Origin: Breviolum minutum Mf 1.05b.01
Lineage: Eukaryota; Sar; Dinophyceae; Suessiales; Symbiodiniaceae
Assembly: GCA_000507305.1 (NCBI GenBank)
Contig: DF239120.1
Location: 62,001 to 126,000, forward strand
DNA: 64,000 bases
Direction: 5' to 3'
A model generated the notes under the pieces. That model was not told the origin of the DNA, did not search any database, and saw only the letters and a list, made by a program, of their open reading frames with translations. The translations under genes were made by a program, and so were the position numbers. Shown one piece after another: positions 32,416 to 42,900 of the stretch (its first letter is position 1; the number at the start of each line of letters is the position of its first letter).

Positions 32416-32775
32416 GAAACCCCAAAATACATCGATATATCGATATATGTGGGAAATTGCTCCAACTGGTGTGTGTTTACCTGTGTGTGTCTGGTTTTAT
32501 AGATAAGAGAATGTATGACATGTTTGATCAGGCAATTGAGTTCATGTGTACTGCCAGGATAAGATATCATACTGTCAGACCCAGTAATGTTTTTTGCCCG
32601 AATCAAAGAAAGTGTTTTCAAAATGCGGGGTGTACTTGTTTGTATAGTACAAGGAAATTCCTGCGCAATTTTGTTTGAATTTTTCCAGGTGTTAAATGAA
32701 TTCACCCATCACCAGAATCCTTTGGGTTTTCCATGGTTTTCCTGACATTATATATCGACTCACAATCATATGAAG

Positions 32776-32918
32776 GAGACACGTTACTTGGTCACCATTC
32801 GACTTCGTCTTCGTTTACACCCAACGAAAGGGGTGTGGGAGCTCAATATGACGGAGGGAACCGCGTGTTGAAGCGGTGTAACCGGGGCGGCCCTCGTGGT
32901 GGTTTGAGGAGGTACTAA
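32776..32918 (+). CDS. terminal exon with Arg/Gly-rich tail
   Basis: Acceptor TCATATGAAG. The frame reads DTLLGHHSTSSSFTPNERG, VGAQYDGGNRVLKRC and ends NRGGPRGGLRRY with TAA. RGG-type tails are typical of RNA-binding proteins, which is an inference from composition. Confidence 0.45.
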
Positions 32919-33335
32919 AAAAAAGTCCGCTTGGCTCCGGTAAAAAGAGACGATAATTAGTAAATGGCAAAATAGTATGCAAGGCAATGTTTGAATTTAG
33001 GGTTGCATTGGCAATGGGTTTTTCTTGGTTTCATTTTCACCACACATCCAATGTATGCATACGCTTTCTTAATTATGGCTTGCTTTTCCTGCATCACAGC
33101 CGTGAGGTGTGTAGGTATGTTGCACATAAAGTACTGAGAATCGATGAGAATCGCAGCGACTTTCCGGGGTGTCACACTCCTTCACGGAGCGAAAGATTCA
33201 ACATTTCGCAAACATGACGGTCGATTTTCAATTCCAGACATTTCGTGGTACAAAAAAACAAACATGTTTTTTTTTCTGCCAAAGTTTCAGACTAATCAAT
33301 TTTATGGTTCTGATACCATTTTTTGTGACAAACAG

Positions 33336-33528
33336 GGGAATTACATGGAATTACCTGAGCCACCTATCAAGTTACGATTGGTTTTTCTGGCTCCGCAACC
33401 TTTCGTCCCAAGGATCCGCAGACGGATTTCGTCTCCCATGGGACTCGGATAGCAGTACCTTTGGCTACCGTAGTAGCCGCCGGTTGTTGGGATGGATTCT
33501 TCATGATCATGGGAAGCTAGAGAATTAA
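33336..33528 (+). CDS. exon, two competing frames
   Basis: TTTTGTGACAAACAG acceptor. Frame 0 reads GNYMELPEPPIKLRLVFLAP then QPFVPRIRRRISSPMGLG. Frame +1 stays open to TAA at 33526 and reads ADGFRLPWDSDSSTFGYRSS. Both are protein-like. Confidence 0.42.
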
Positions 33529-33587
33529 ATAGCAATTTTTGTTTGTTCTGCTACAGCTATAGTTCATGGATAATCTTTTTGTTGCAG

Positions 33588-33690
33588 TGGCCTGTGTTTT
33601 TTTCCATTGCGGGATTACTCTTTTGATGTACGGGGGAATCATGATCTCTATGAAAACCAACGAGGATTTCATGGAGTTGCACTCAAGCTC
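33588..33690 (+). CDS. exon candidate containing a GNHD motif
   Basis: CTTTTTGTTGCAG acceptor. One frame reads DYSFDVRGNHDLYENQRGF and ends at TAA. GNH(D/E) is the third motif of calcineurin-like metallophosphoesterases, and V-R-G-N-H-D is a common form. A second frame (VACVFFHCGITLLMYGG) runs longer. Identity is tentative. Confidence 0.3.
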
Positions 33691-33957
33691 TAAGAAGCTC
33701 CAGAAATGGGGCATGATGTCCGGAGAGTGTTTCTTTTGGAAAGGAAGTTCCTTCACCAATCAGGCATTTTAGCAATTGAATCATTTTGACATGTACCGTA
33801 TCATGTTAGTCAATCTATCATAGCCACTATAAGAGTTATCACTGTTTCAATAAGATTTGTGGGTGATAAAAGTAATGGTCCCTATCATAGATGCTTTTTA
33901 TATACACTAAAACCTCTCTGACTTCCTTGGATTTTTCGGGTTTGGGGGAACTTCTAG

Positions 33958-34127
33958 ATCCATTCAACGAACAAACACCACGCATTCCCCTGGAAGACAC
34001 GAAATGCCTTTGGTTTCCTGCTAAGATCTCTTCCCATCGCGGGAGGATTGAATCCATGAATTCAGGAAGTGTACAGAAATCCTTTCCTGAAAATACAAGA
34101 ACTGAAAGCTGCAGAATCAATGAGGAG
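33958..34127 (+). CDS. exon, unknown protein
   Basis: GGAACTTCTAG acceptor and GTGAGG donor. Reads PFNEQTPRIPLEDTKCLWFP, AKISSHRGRIESMNSGSVQ and ENTRTESCRINEE, ending in phase 0. A - strand frame overlaps without splice support. It joins the exon at 34257 only in that exon's alternative frame. Confidence 0.45.
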
Positions 34128-34256
34128 GTGAGGAAGATGAATGTGAGGATGAAACTTCATTTTGGAGGGTCCCACGAATCCCACAAGTTAAACTTCAGTC
34201 TTTACTGTTCCAACATGGGAGAGGGATACGCCTAAGCGATTCTTTCCATCTTCCAG

Positions 34257-36109
34257 ATGAGGAAAAACACCTGGCCTCAAAACTTCTGGAAGAAAAACTC
34301 GATGAAAAAAACCCAGGTCCTGTTGCACGAGTTGTGCCACTTGAAACACATGAACCACGGGAAGGTGAAGCCTGGGTGATGGGAGATGTATGTTTGTAGG
34401 GTTTAGGATTTGGGATGCTTTTAGAAACCAAGGAAATGGATGGAAATGGCAAAGTCTCTAGTGAATCTAGTGGAAAAGAAATGAGTGAAATTTGAAATCT
34501 AATGGATAGTGCTCAAGAGTGCAGTTGTACGACATGAAAGTAGTTCGTCCTGAGCGAAACAATCTAAGTGTTTGCACAGAACATGGGGTCACGACCACAT
34601 CAATTCCCATGCGAGAGTGTCTTCAATCTAGAACCCCCCAAAAAAGGCTTCATTTTAGTAGAAGCAAACTGTTTGTTTGTCAGGATTTCATGCTGTTCCT
34701 TCGAGACATCTTTGCTTTTGCCACCAAGACGTCCATGGAACCCAGTACAACGCAACGAAATTCGTGCGAAGTGGAGTATGAATGGTGCTAAACCACTTCG
34801 GTGTTTTGAACATCCATGGCTGAGAGGATACGTAGTGGGTAATTGGATGTTTTATTCTTAGGGCTTAGGTCAAGTCATGAAGTTTTCATGTAATATGGTT
34901 GTTTTGTTGATTCAAATATGTGTCATTCTCTTAATATGAGTAAATGTGGAAAATGATGAAAGATTGCTACACCACGCCTCAACAAGCCCCGTACTCCAAA
35001 AGCTCTCCACATGTGCGTTGGATCCGAGTCTGTTTCTTGCAGAAAACTCTTTTTTTGGCAGCCTCATTGGGTCAAAATGTCATGTCAGTGAGAGAAAACC
35101 CAACTAATTTCGCAAGCTTTTCGAAATTCAAAGTTTCAATTTCAATCTTTTTCAAGCTTTACAGCTATAGGCCCAGCTATCAAACCAAGTAACTGTACCA
35201 CACTGGTTCCAAATGTTTTAGGTTGAAGCATGGTCAAAAACCTCCTGGGAGACTAGCAAAGTAATGATCATATATATCCTATTTTTTTTTAGGTAACGGT
35301 ATCTTAAACAAAAAATCAAAAGCTAAACTACTCATTTCAAGGCCCAGTCAAGGTGCTGAGTTGCTAAATGTGCACAGTCTTACAAAAGGTGAAGAGAAGT
35401 AGCATGAACAGTGCAATATTTAAGTAACTACGTTTGTGTATAGTGAAATTATGTGCATCAATAAGGACACTAAATGTATGTCATCTCCGAGTCTGCGTCC
35501 AATTGATTCTATAGTATTGTCCAAATTGACCACCCTCCGTATGATTCAGAGCCATCTTTGAATAGAAGTATTTGTTCATCAAGATTCACCATTAAAAACA
35601 CATGTTTCAAATGAATGAGATTTCCCAAATTCATACATCACTGCCAGGTCGGCATAGTTTTGGGGTGTTTTTTAAAGATGGGGCCAACACCGTGCACCAC
35701 CATCTCCCGACACCCGAGGCTCGGTGTTTTTGAAGCTGGAGAAAGTAATGAAATCCCATCACCATGGTCCATGATCTCAGCTGAAGCTTCCATTGTTCTT
35801 TTTGTTGTTGTGGCGTTTTGGGCAGTTTGATGTGTCTTTTGTTCTAGTTGGAAGATAATGTTGATGGAAGACATCCCAAAACAGCCACCTGGCATGGTGC
35901 TAAAACCCCGTAAATAGGATAAATTGAACTAATCAAGTGGTTAGCCGGATTTCAGCCATCAACAGTACTATGGGAAATTTGGAGGTTGGAATCCTATATA
36001 AATCTATAGAAGTTTGCAAGGTTGGTGAATGGAATGTGATTACTCTAGAGGTGGTAGTGGGAATCCACAGTGCAACAAGTATGTTGTTTTGGGGGTGGTG
36101 TGTTTTGTC

Positions 36110-36157
<48 letters not shown>

Positions 36158-36158
36158 C

Positions 36159-36193
<35 letters not shown>

Positions 36194-38767
36194 GGTGGTG
36201 ACATATCCATTGTCATCTTTATCTTGTGGATATGATTCATGTTCGGGAATGCCTGTGGGAGCTGAGAATCACCCAGGCCATGGGAAAACCTCATCTTCCA
36301 ACGTGCAGGTGATGTGTCCGGTCATGTCCTCATTGGGGAGTTTCGGGGTGGGCGGGGAAACCGGATAGGGATTCTGGGTACACAAAGCCCGTATCCAATA
36401 CTGAATACATAATGTACTTGCAAGGGACCTGGCCAGATTGACACAAGAAACGCTTCCCTGATCCTTGCTACAAGTGCAAGCTGTAAAGTCCAGCAATTTC
36501 AAGTGTTGCAAGGTTTTGAGTTGATTATATAAGTTGTAGAATGCTTGTATCAAAGAGTAATAATTCCCAGAACAGTTCCACAGCTATACTTCAATGGAGT
36601 TGAACGGTTGAATTTATCAACTGGAACACATGTTCACTCGCCTGACCAAGATGACGAACTCTTGAAACTCTTCGCTGAACATCGAGAAAAGCAGCGGCAG
36701 GTGAGGACATGCTGGTATTGTTGACAGTGGTGGCCTATTACTTTTAACAAGATAGTAAGAATGATAAGGAAAGAAAAAGACGATGAGCTGTAAGATGCTG
36801 CAAGTCAGTTTGTATAAATCAAGGTTCAGGTCAAATATGATCATGCGTGTTTGTTGTTTCCGGCAATTCCAATTTCTGTTCGCTCTGATACTATCCTGAT
36901 GGCTGCTTGTGAATATGCTATGATTTGATGGTATTTTGGTTCGTGAATTTTGGTATGAAAAAACAGGGATAGCATTGCTATTCGGTGGTTAAGCCTTGGT
37001 GACATGTGTGGTGAGGCCAAGACTCCTGATCCAGAGCCAAGTCAAGAGATTCAGGAAAAGGCCAGGGTCACGACGATGTTGGACAAGACGGCCGAAGGTC
37101 AATTTTTTTTCGAATATTTTTTGTTGTTTCTTTTTAAGAGAGGAATATCGAACATGATCATCCTGATACAAGAATCGAAATGTATAGAAAGATGGATGAA
37201 AATGGGCATGCCTTGGCAGGCAAATATATATATATATACATATACATATATATATATGCGCATATACAAAATTGTGTTGTTATCAAGTGTGCATGGTTGT
37301 ACTTGTACGTCAACCCGTTAACTATGTATGTATTTTTTTCGAGTCGCGTGCACGGTCATCCAACTTGGAGATTGAGAAATGATTACATGTATTACATGTG
37401 GCTTTGGAAACCTAATATCTAGATGGTGCTACATACTGTTGATGGTTCAAAAATCCAGCTATAGAACCAGTTGAGGTTGGTATTTTAGCCCATTATAATT
37501 ATTATTTGTAAAGTTCATATATCCCAAGTGGTGCAGGATTTCTTCCATCAACAGCAGGATGTCCTTTGACTTTTGTTTTGCAGATGTTCATGCGTTTGTC
37601 TTTGGCTGTTGACGGTTTGCTAGACATGTCCGACTCCATTTCTTTTAGTGCGACCGTGTCAATGTGTGGACACGTGTTTGATAAATCCCAAACTCTAAAA
37701 ACAAAGATTTGATTAAGATCATGCAATTATGTGTTGGTATTTCTTGTGACTTCCATCCTGAGCTCTGCAATCGTTTCCAAATTTCATCAAATTTTATGGC
37801 TGGTCAACCTACCCCCCCGTAACGTACCCCCCCACAGGGCTTATTAACCATTGGTTTCCCTTCATAAGGCCTTGATGAACACTCCAATACCAAAGTTTCC
37901 CACAAGTGGCCTTGGTCCATGACAGCAATGGAGGCATCACCAGCGCCGGAAGCTGATATTGAGGCATCACGTCCGAGGGTGGTAGGGCTGGTAGTTTTCC
38001 CCGTTAGAATCACAAGATTTTTGAGGTTTTTGGTTGAGACATTGTTGAAAAAGTGTTGCTATATTTGTTTAGTGCCATGGTTCATCACGGCATCTCACAC
38101 ACTGGCCATACATTGACAAGATAGAAGGGGTATATCATTTACCTGGTATGTACACACTAGTTGGATGCCCTGGGAAGATCCATTCAAGATCATACTGTTG
38201 ATGGGAGAAATCTGGCGAGCAACAGTTGAGGTTGGTAGTTAATCCCATTATTTACTTGGGATTTCAGCGCTTTTGGAAAGGGGGTTCTTTAGGAGTTCAC
38301 ATAAAACCATCAACCGTATCCATAGTAAATTGATGTTTTCTATGGATTCCATTGGCTGCCTTATCGTTTTATGCATCAAAGAGCATCAAAAAGCCAACAG
38401 CAACTCCTTTTTTAGGATGTGAACATTGTTTTTGGACATAATGTTGAAGATTAAAAAAATCTGAAGCAAGAACTTTTCGAAGGAGGCGCCTCCTATCTCT
38501 TAGCGGGATGGAAGCAATCCATCACCTGTGGCCTGCAACTTGAGTGCTATTCCATGCTATTGCTATATAAATATCTACTGGGAGCGAACGAAAAAAAGGC
38601 CTCACATTTTCACCAATTCACCGAGACATGCAGGGCTTCTTTGCTGCCAGGCTTTCAGCACCTCGGCCTCTGACGGCCCCACAACGCCCCCACGGCCCCC
38701 GCGTGGTGAGGGTGCTGAGGGGAGGTCACGAGGACAGTTCCGGCGGGGTTGGGGCCTCGAACTTTGA
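34257..38767 (+). CDS. nine-exon gene, thioredoxin-like strands, Pro/Arg/Gly-rich tail
   Basis: Exons 34257-34364, 34684-34770, 34941-35012, 35648-35723, 36049-36078, 36571-36700, 37016-37097, 37869-37978 and 38651-38767 (TGA) join in phase throughout. Exon 1 reads EEKHLASKLLEEKLDEKNPG. Across exons 2-3 runs ATKFVRINVENDERLL, like the second strand of thioredoxin/phosducin-type folds. Exon 4 has FGVFFKDGANTV. Exon 6 has TVPQLYFNGVERLNLS, like the cis-Pro strand of glutaredoxins, then a charged helix. The tail is acidic, then RPPRGEGAEGRSRGQFRRG. No CxxC is visible, so a redox role is not claimed. Exon 3 may instead end at 35087. Exons 1-2 have another in-phase frame containing an HExxHxxxxxH zinc-protease-like motif. 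Gene existence is well supported; identity is weak. Confidence 0.6.
35858..35966. mobile_element. GATGGAAGAAATCC inverted-repeat element
   Basis: Left AATGTTGATGGAAGACATCC, interior AAAACCCCGTAAATAGG, right GGATTTCAGCCATCAACAGT. In an intron of the gene at 34257. Confidence 0.6.
36109..36192. repeat. (GAT)n microsatellite, about 28 units
   Basis: An almost pure GAT/ATG trinucleotide array with a single GCT interruption near 36157. It lies in an intron, 30 bp after the 30-nt exon 36049-36078. The Met or Ile runs seen in translations of it are artefacts. Confidence 0.9.
37434..37555. mobile_element. GATGGAAGAAATCC inverted-repeat element
   Basis: Left TACTGTTGATGGTTCAAAAA, interior CCAGTTGAGGTTGGTA and ATATCCCAAGTGG, right GGATTTCTTCCATCAACAGC. 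In an intron of the gene at 34257. A decayed relative lies at 38194-38265. Confidence 0.6.
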
Positions 38768-38989
38768 AATTCACATGGAGGTGTTAGATGTTATTGGGTT
38801 GTGGGTGGTTGTTGTTAAAACCAAATATGGGTTAAGTTGATGTTAAGTTGTATTTTCACCAAATGGTATGATGTTACATTGTACAAAATTATGTTTACAT
38901 GTTGTTATTTTATGTTATTTTATGGATTTTGTCGTTGCTAGTTCCTGTTCCGTTTTAAATCCACGCAGTTGCTCTTGCTTCTTTGAAGC

Positions 38990-39277
38990 TTGTCATGGGT
39001 TCACATGATCAACAATCCCCTGGGCTCAAGTGTTGAAAGATCCATGGTCCGTTCGCTACACAGTGACGAGATTGACTCTAGTTTCAAGTTTCAACACTCT
39101 TTGAAGCTGATTATATACACTCGTACCTCGTACCTGCATTTTTGGAAAACAGAAGAGCTGCTACCTGTAGAAAAGAATCATATGCGCAAAGAATTGGAGA
39201 AAGTGCTCATTTCAAAGAGTGCTGTCAGCGCTATGATGGCCATTGTCGATGATCGGCGATCTTTTGATCTCCCATAA
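38990..39277 (+). CDS. long exon, unknown protein
   Basis: TTGCTTCTTTGAAG acceptor, then 96 codons to TAA: VHMINNPLGSSVERSMVRSL, FKFQHSLKLIIYTRTSYL, ELLPVEKNHMRKELEKVLIS and AVSAMMAIVDDRRSFDLP. One of the longest unbroken frames in the window and convincing as protein. It starts 220 bp after the stop of the preceding gene, so it may be the single main exon of a small gene. A competing acceptor at 38967 opens ALASLKLVMGSHDQQSPG in another frame. Confidence 0.48.
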   Translation: MSWVHMINNPLGSSVERSMVRSLHSDEIDSSFKFQHSLKLIIYTRTSYLHFWKTEELLPVEKNHMRKELEKVLISKSAVSAMMAIVDDRRSFDLP

Positions 39278-39330
39278 ACCGCCCTTAGTCCCTCTGTGAC
39301 TGCAAAATTTGCCTGTTGCTGTTGACGTAG

Positions 39331-39515
39331 AAAGTTCCACACCAATTAAGGATGTATATTTTTTTCCCCGTGGCGAATGGGATAAATTTGATAAGCTTCC
39401 ACCCTCAACTGGGGTGTCCCGATTGGACGGCTCATGGCGAAACGGCCAAAGACAGTGGGCCACCGCTTTACAGAGGCTTTGCTGCGGGGACATTTGGATG
39501 AAGTTTCTACTGTCC
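39331..39515 (+). CDS. exon, possibly 5' part of the NTF2-like gene
   Basis: TTGCTGTTGACGTAG acceptor. The frame reads SSTPIKDVYFFPRGEWDKF, DKLPPSTGVSRLDGSW, RNGQRQWATALQRLC and ends phase 0 at a GTATGA donor, which fits the phase-0 exon at 39973. The other two frames are also open from about 39405 (VPIGRLMAKRPKTVGHRF and PDWTAHGETAKDSGPPLY). Confidence 0.42.
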
Positions 39516-39972
39516 GTATGATCACTTGTTTGTTGCTACCCAATGAGCAAGATGCTTCAGTGTGTTTTTTTCATGAACTTGTGTATATATAATAAATATA
39601 TCCTGTATATATCTATATATTTAATATAAATTCAGTGATATTCCGAATTGGTAAAAACGACTAAGTTGACGAAATCATCGATTAATGATTATTGGATCTG
39701 GTGATTTTGCAGGATTGGTTGAATAGTCTGACGGGTCGTTGAGAGCCCAAGTTTCTGATCTATGCTGCACTGATGCCACATACCCTGCTTTTAACAGCAA
39801 ATCATCCCAAGTAAGGTAGGATATGAATGAGCTAGAAATCTAGAAATAGCAAAAAGATGCAAAAGAACAATTTAAATGTTTGATGACAAGTAGGGCCCTG
39901 TGAAACTTCAAGTTCTCGAAGATTACTCCCAAAGGAGGGAGATTGTGTGACTGATTCCATCATTGCTGGCAG

Positions 39973-42900
39973 GTGTCTACAGCTTTGGAGGCATATTTTG
40001 AAGGTCTTCATCGCGGTGATGTCTCGCGTATGAAAGAAGTTTGGCATTCAGAGGGTCATCTCTACTGGGCTGACAGTCAGGGTGAGCTAGTGGATCGGGA
40101 TGCGAGCAAATTCTTCGTGGCGTGGATGCGTTTTGATGGTGGGGCTGTCGTTGCGACATCACAAAAATGGCCTAAAAACCCCTTGGTCAGAAGGGTAAGT
40201 TGTGGAGGAAAATGTTCCCAAACGTGCAGAGATTATTCAGGTTGGTGAACTATGATTATTTCAGTGCCTCCAGATAGGATGAGTTACAGGAGATTTGTAG
40301 GTATGACACGGTACGGTATGGATAATCTAAACGAATATTCATTAGCGAAATATTTCCACTGGTCCTGATGTTCATCACAACTAGGTGGTGGTTTTGAATA
40401 TGTTTGATGTTCATCCCTAATTGGGGAAGATTACCATGTTGACTAATACTTTTCAGATGGTTTGAAGCCACCAACCACACAATCACATCGTTTGCTGGCA
40501 GCCGCACTTTGTTTCTTGTTCAGATTTCACCCAAAACAGACCATCAGCAGACCCAGTTATCACCTGGATCAACCCTAGAGACTACAGGCCGGTGGTTTTC
40601 TTAAAACTTTGGCAAGTCTCAACTCGAAAAAATGTTGAAAAAGCAGCTATCGAGCATGTTGGAAACTTGGGATTGAAACCAAGTATCAAATTCACTTGCA
40701 GCTTGTTTTTTATCGTCGTGCGTTTTTTGGCAGACATATAAAAACCATATGATTTGATTCTACTGCTACATGACTCATGGTAGTTGGTATTGAAAACCTG
40801 TTGAACATCCAAACAAAAAAACACCAGTCTCAACACACTCAACTTGATGAACTTGACCAAAGGCCTACATTGCAGAAAATGAGACATCCGAACACCTGGC
40901 TGAACACGAAGCTTATCTCAAATTTTCGATGTTTGTCCGTTTGATTTGTCCGTTTTTCAGAAAGCCTGATTTTGGTTGAAAACCACCTGGAGGGCCTGTC
41001 ATGGACAGTATCCAGAGGTTTCTTAGGGTCGGGCAGCAGTTAACCAAGGTAGCTGTGAAAAAGCCGCTCCACAGATGCTGTTTAAAAATCCAACAACCAT
41101 GGGACCATGGGTGGTTTTTTCGTTCTGTACAACATCTTTCCATGGGTGGTCCCCAGTCATGACGACGTCATGACCTATCAATTTAGTTTTGCCTAGATGT
41201 TGATATCCCTACCATTGGATAGATGGTTTTTTCGAGATTTTTTCTTGGATCGCGTAAGATGAAAAAATGTTGCTAATAAACAGTTTTTCGTGTTGCGAAA
41301 TGTAAAGCCCGATTGTGGGGAATGGGTGATATGAGTAAAGAATAGTCGTTGAATGAAAACAATAGCACAGATGTCATAAGTGAAACTGATGTAGTGAACC
41401 TGGATTCATTACAAAGTAGTACATGTTCGTGCATACATATGTTTTTAATTTTTATTTATAGTATAGACCAATATGGGCATATATATATATATATATGGTA
41501 TACACGATTCTGTTGGAGGGCCATCGGTTCTCCAGTTCCCAGTCACATGCCATGGTTTACTATCCTATAGGAAACCAAATAGAAGTTTCTAGATGGTACA
41601 ACATACTCTAATCAGGCAACCAAGCAGCAATCTTACCCAGCAACAAATTTCAATGAACAATTTGCTGATGACCACGTTGGTTGGTTCGACGACTCGACGA
41701 ATGACAGGACCAAATTGTGAAGTTGGACTTTGCTTCAGAGCGCTGCTGCTGTGCCAAAGTCCGAATAGCTCTTTGTGCGCCGGAGGGTCCACGCCTTTAC
41801 CATGACTTCTTGCTTTTACTACGCTTGTGACCTGGTAAAATATATTGAAACAACATGTTTGAAGCAGGGGCGGCAATGGTAAAAATGACACGGATCCGTG
41901 CAACTTCAGGCTGGCCTTCTTTGAATCAATGTTTGGGAAAGTGTGGAACTGATCCTAAATGATGGATCGGATGGATAGGCAAATCAAACAATAGTTGAAA
42001 GGTGGATGGAACGTCGTTACTTTGGGAGCTACCCTCCCTGAAACTAACAACAGTCGGCCCTTGGAAATTGGCCATCCCAGAGAGGAAATTCATCTTCCAA
42101 CTATTGATTTTGAGGGGCGAAATGTTAGTTTCAGGGAGTGTAGATATCTCGTAGCTTCAGGATTCTTGTCGACACAGCCGGACCTGCCTGGCCCAGTTTG
42201 GCTCCTTGAATTTTTGGACAGTTTCCGACTTTACTGTCCTGTTGCCTGTTGGCAGATTCCTGGTAAAGAAGACATCCTGTCCACGAGAAGTTCCTGTCCA
42301 AATCCTATGTTTTTTTAATGTGATCTTCCAGGTCGGTTGGAGTCAAAGTTAAAACATACAGAAAACACTACCTTTTGTTATTGGCCAATATTGGCCAGGT
42401 ACTTTTTAGTATTTTGAAAATTAGCGAGCTGGAAGACTTTCTTGGTGGGGCAAATCGATTTGAAGAGATCCATCCGTGCAGAGGCATGGGAAGTGGCAGA
42501 TCATTAGCAAAGTCTTTTCCTCCGTGCCCTTGACGGAGCTCTCCTATATGGAACCTTATGATACCCTACCATACACCACCAGTGATCCAATTCGTGGGGT
42601 GTTGGAGTACTTTCGTGGTGGACATCTTTCAAAGCCTGAGACTTGGAGTGAGTCGAAGTGGGGTGAGTGACCGAAGGTTTTTTTCCCATGGTTTGATGTC
42701 CTAGATGATGCAAGGTGCATCAACCCAGTTTTCAATGGGGAATCAACAGAGTCCAGACGGAAGCTGCTTTGGTCTGTTTCAATTCAAATGCAAGTGTGAC
42801 AGAACTATGACAATGATGACAGCTCTTTCCTTCAACGAAGCAAAGAAAATGAGCTATGTTGGAAGGATTGGTTGTATTCTATCCGCATCCAAGTCTGACT

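Noticed and set aside
36109..36192. Poly-Met or poly-Ile protein from the GAT run
   Set aside because: Simple-sequence translation only; it lies in an intron by phase of the flanking exons.
42715..42793. Exon-like ASTQFSMGNQQSPDGS after the third NTF2 exon
   Set aside because: It is in phase with an alternative donor at 42648, but the direct join from 42662 to 43750 restores the NTF2 pattern better.
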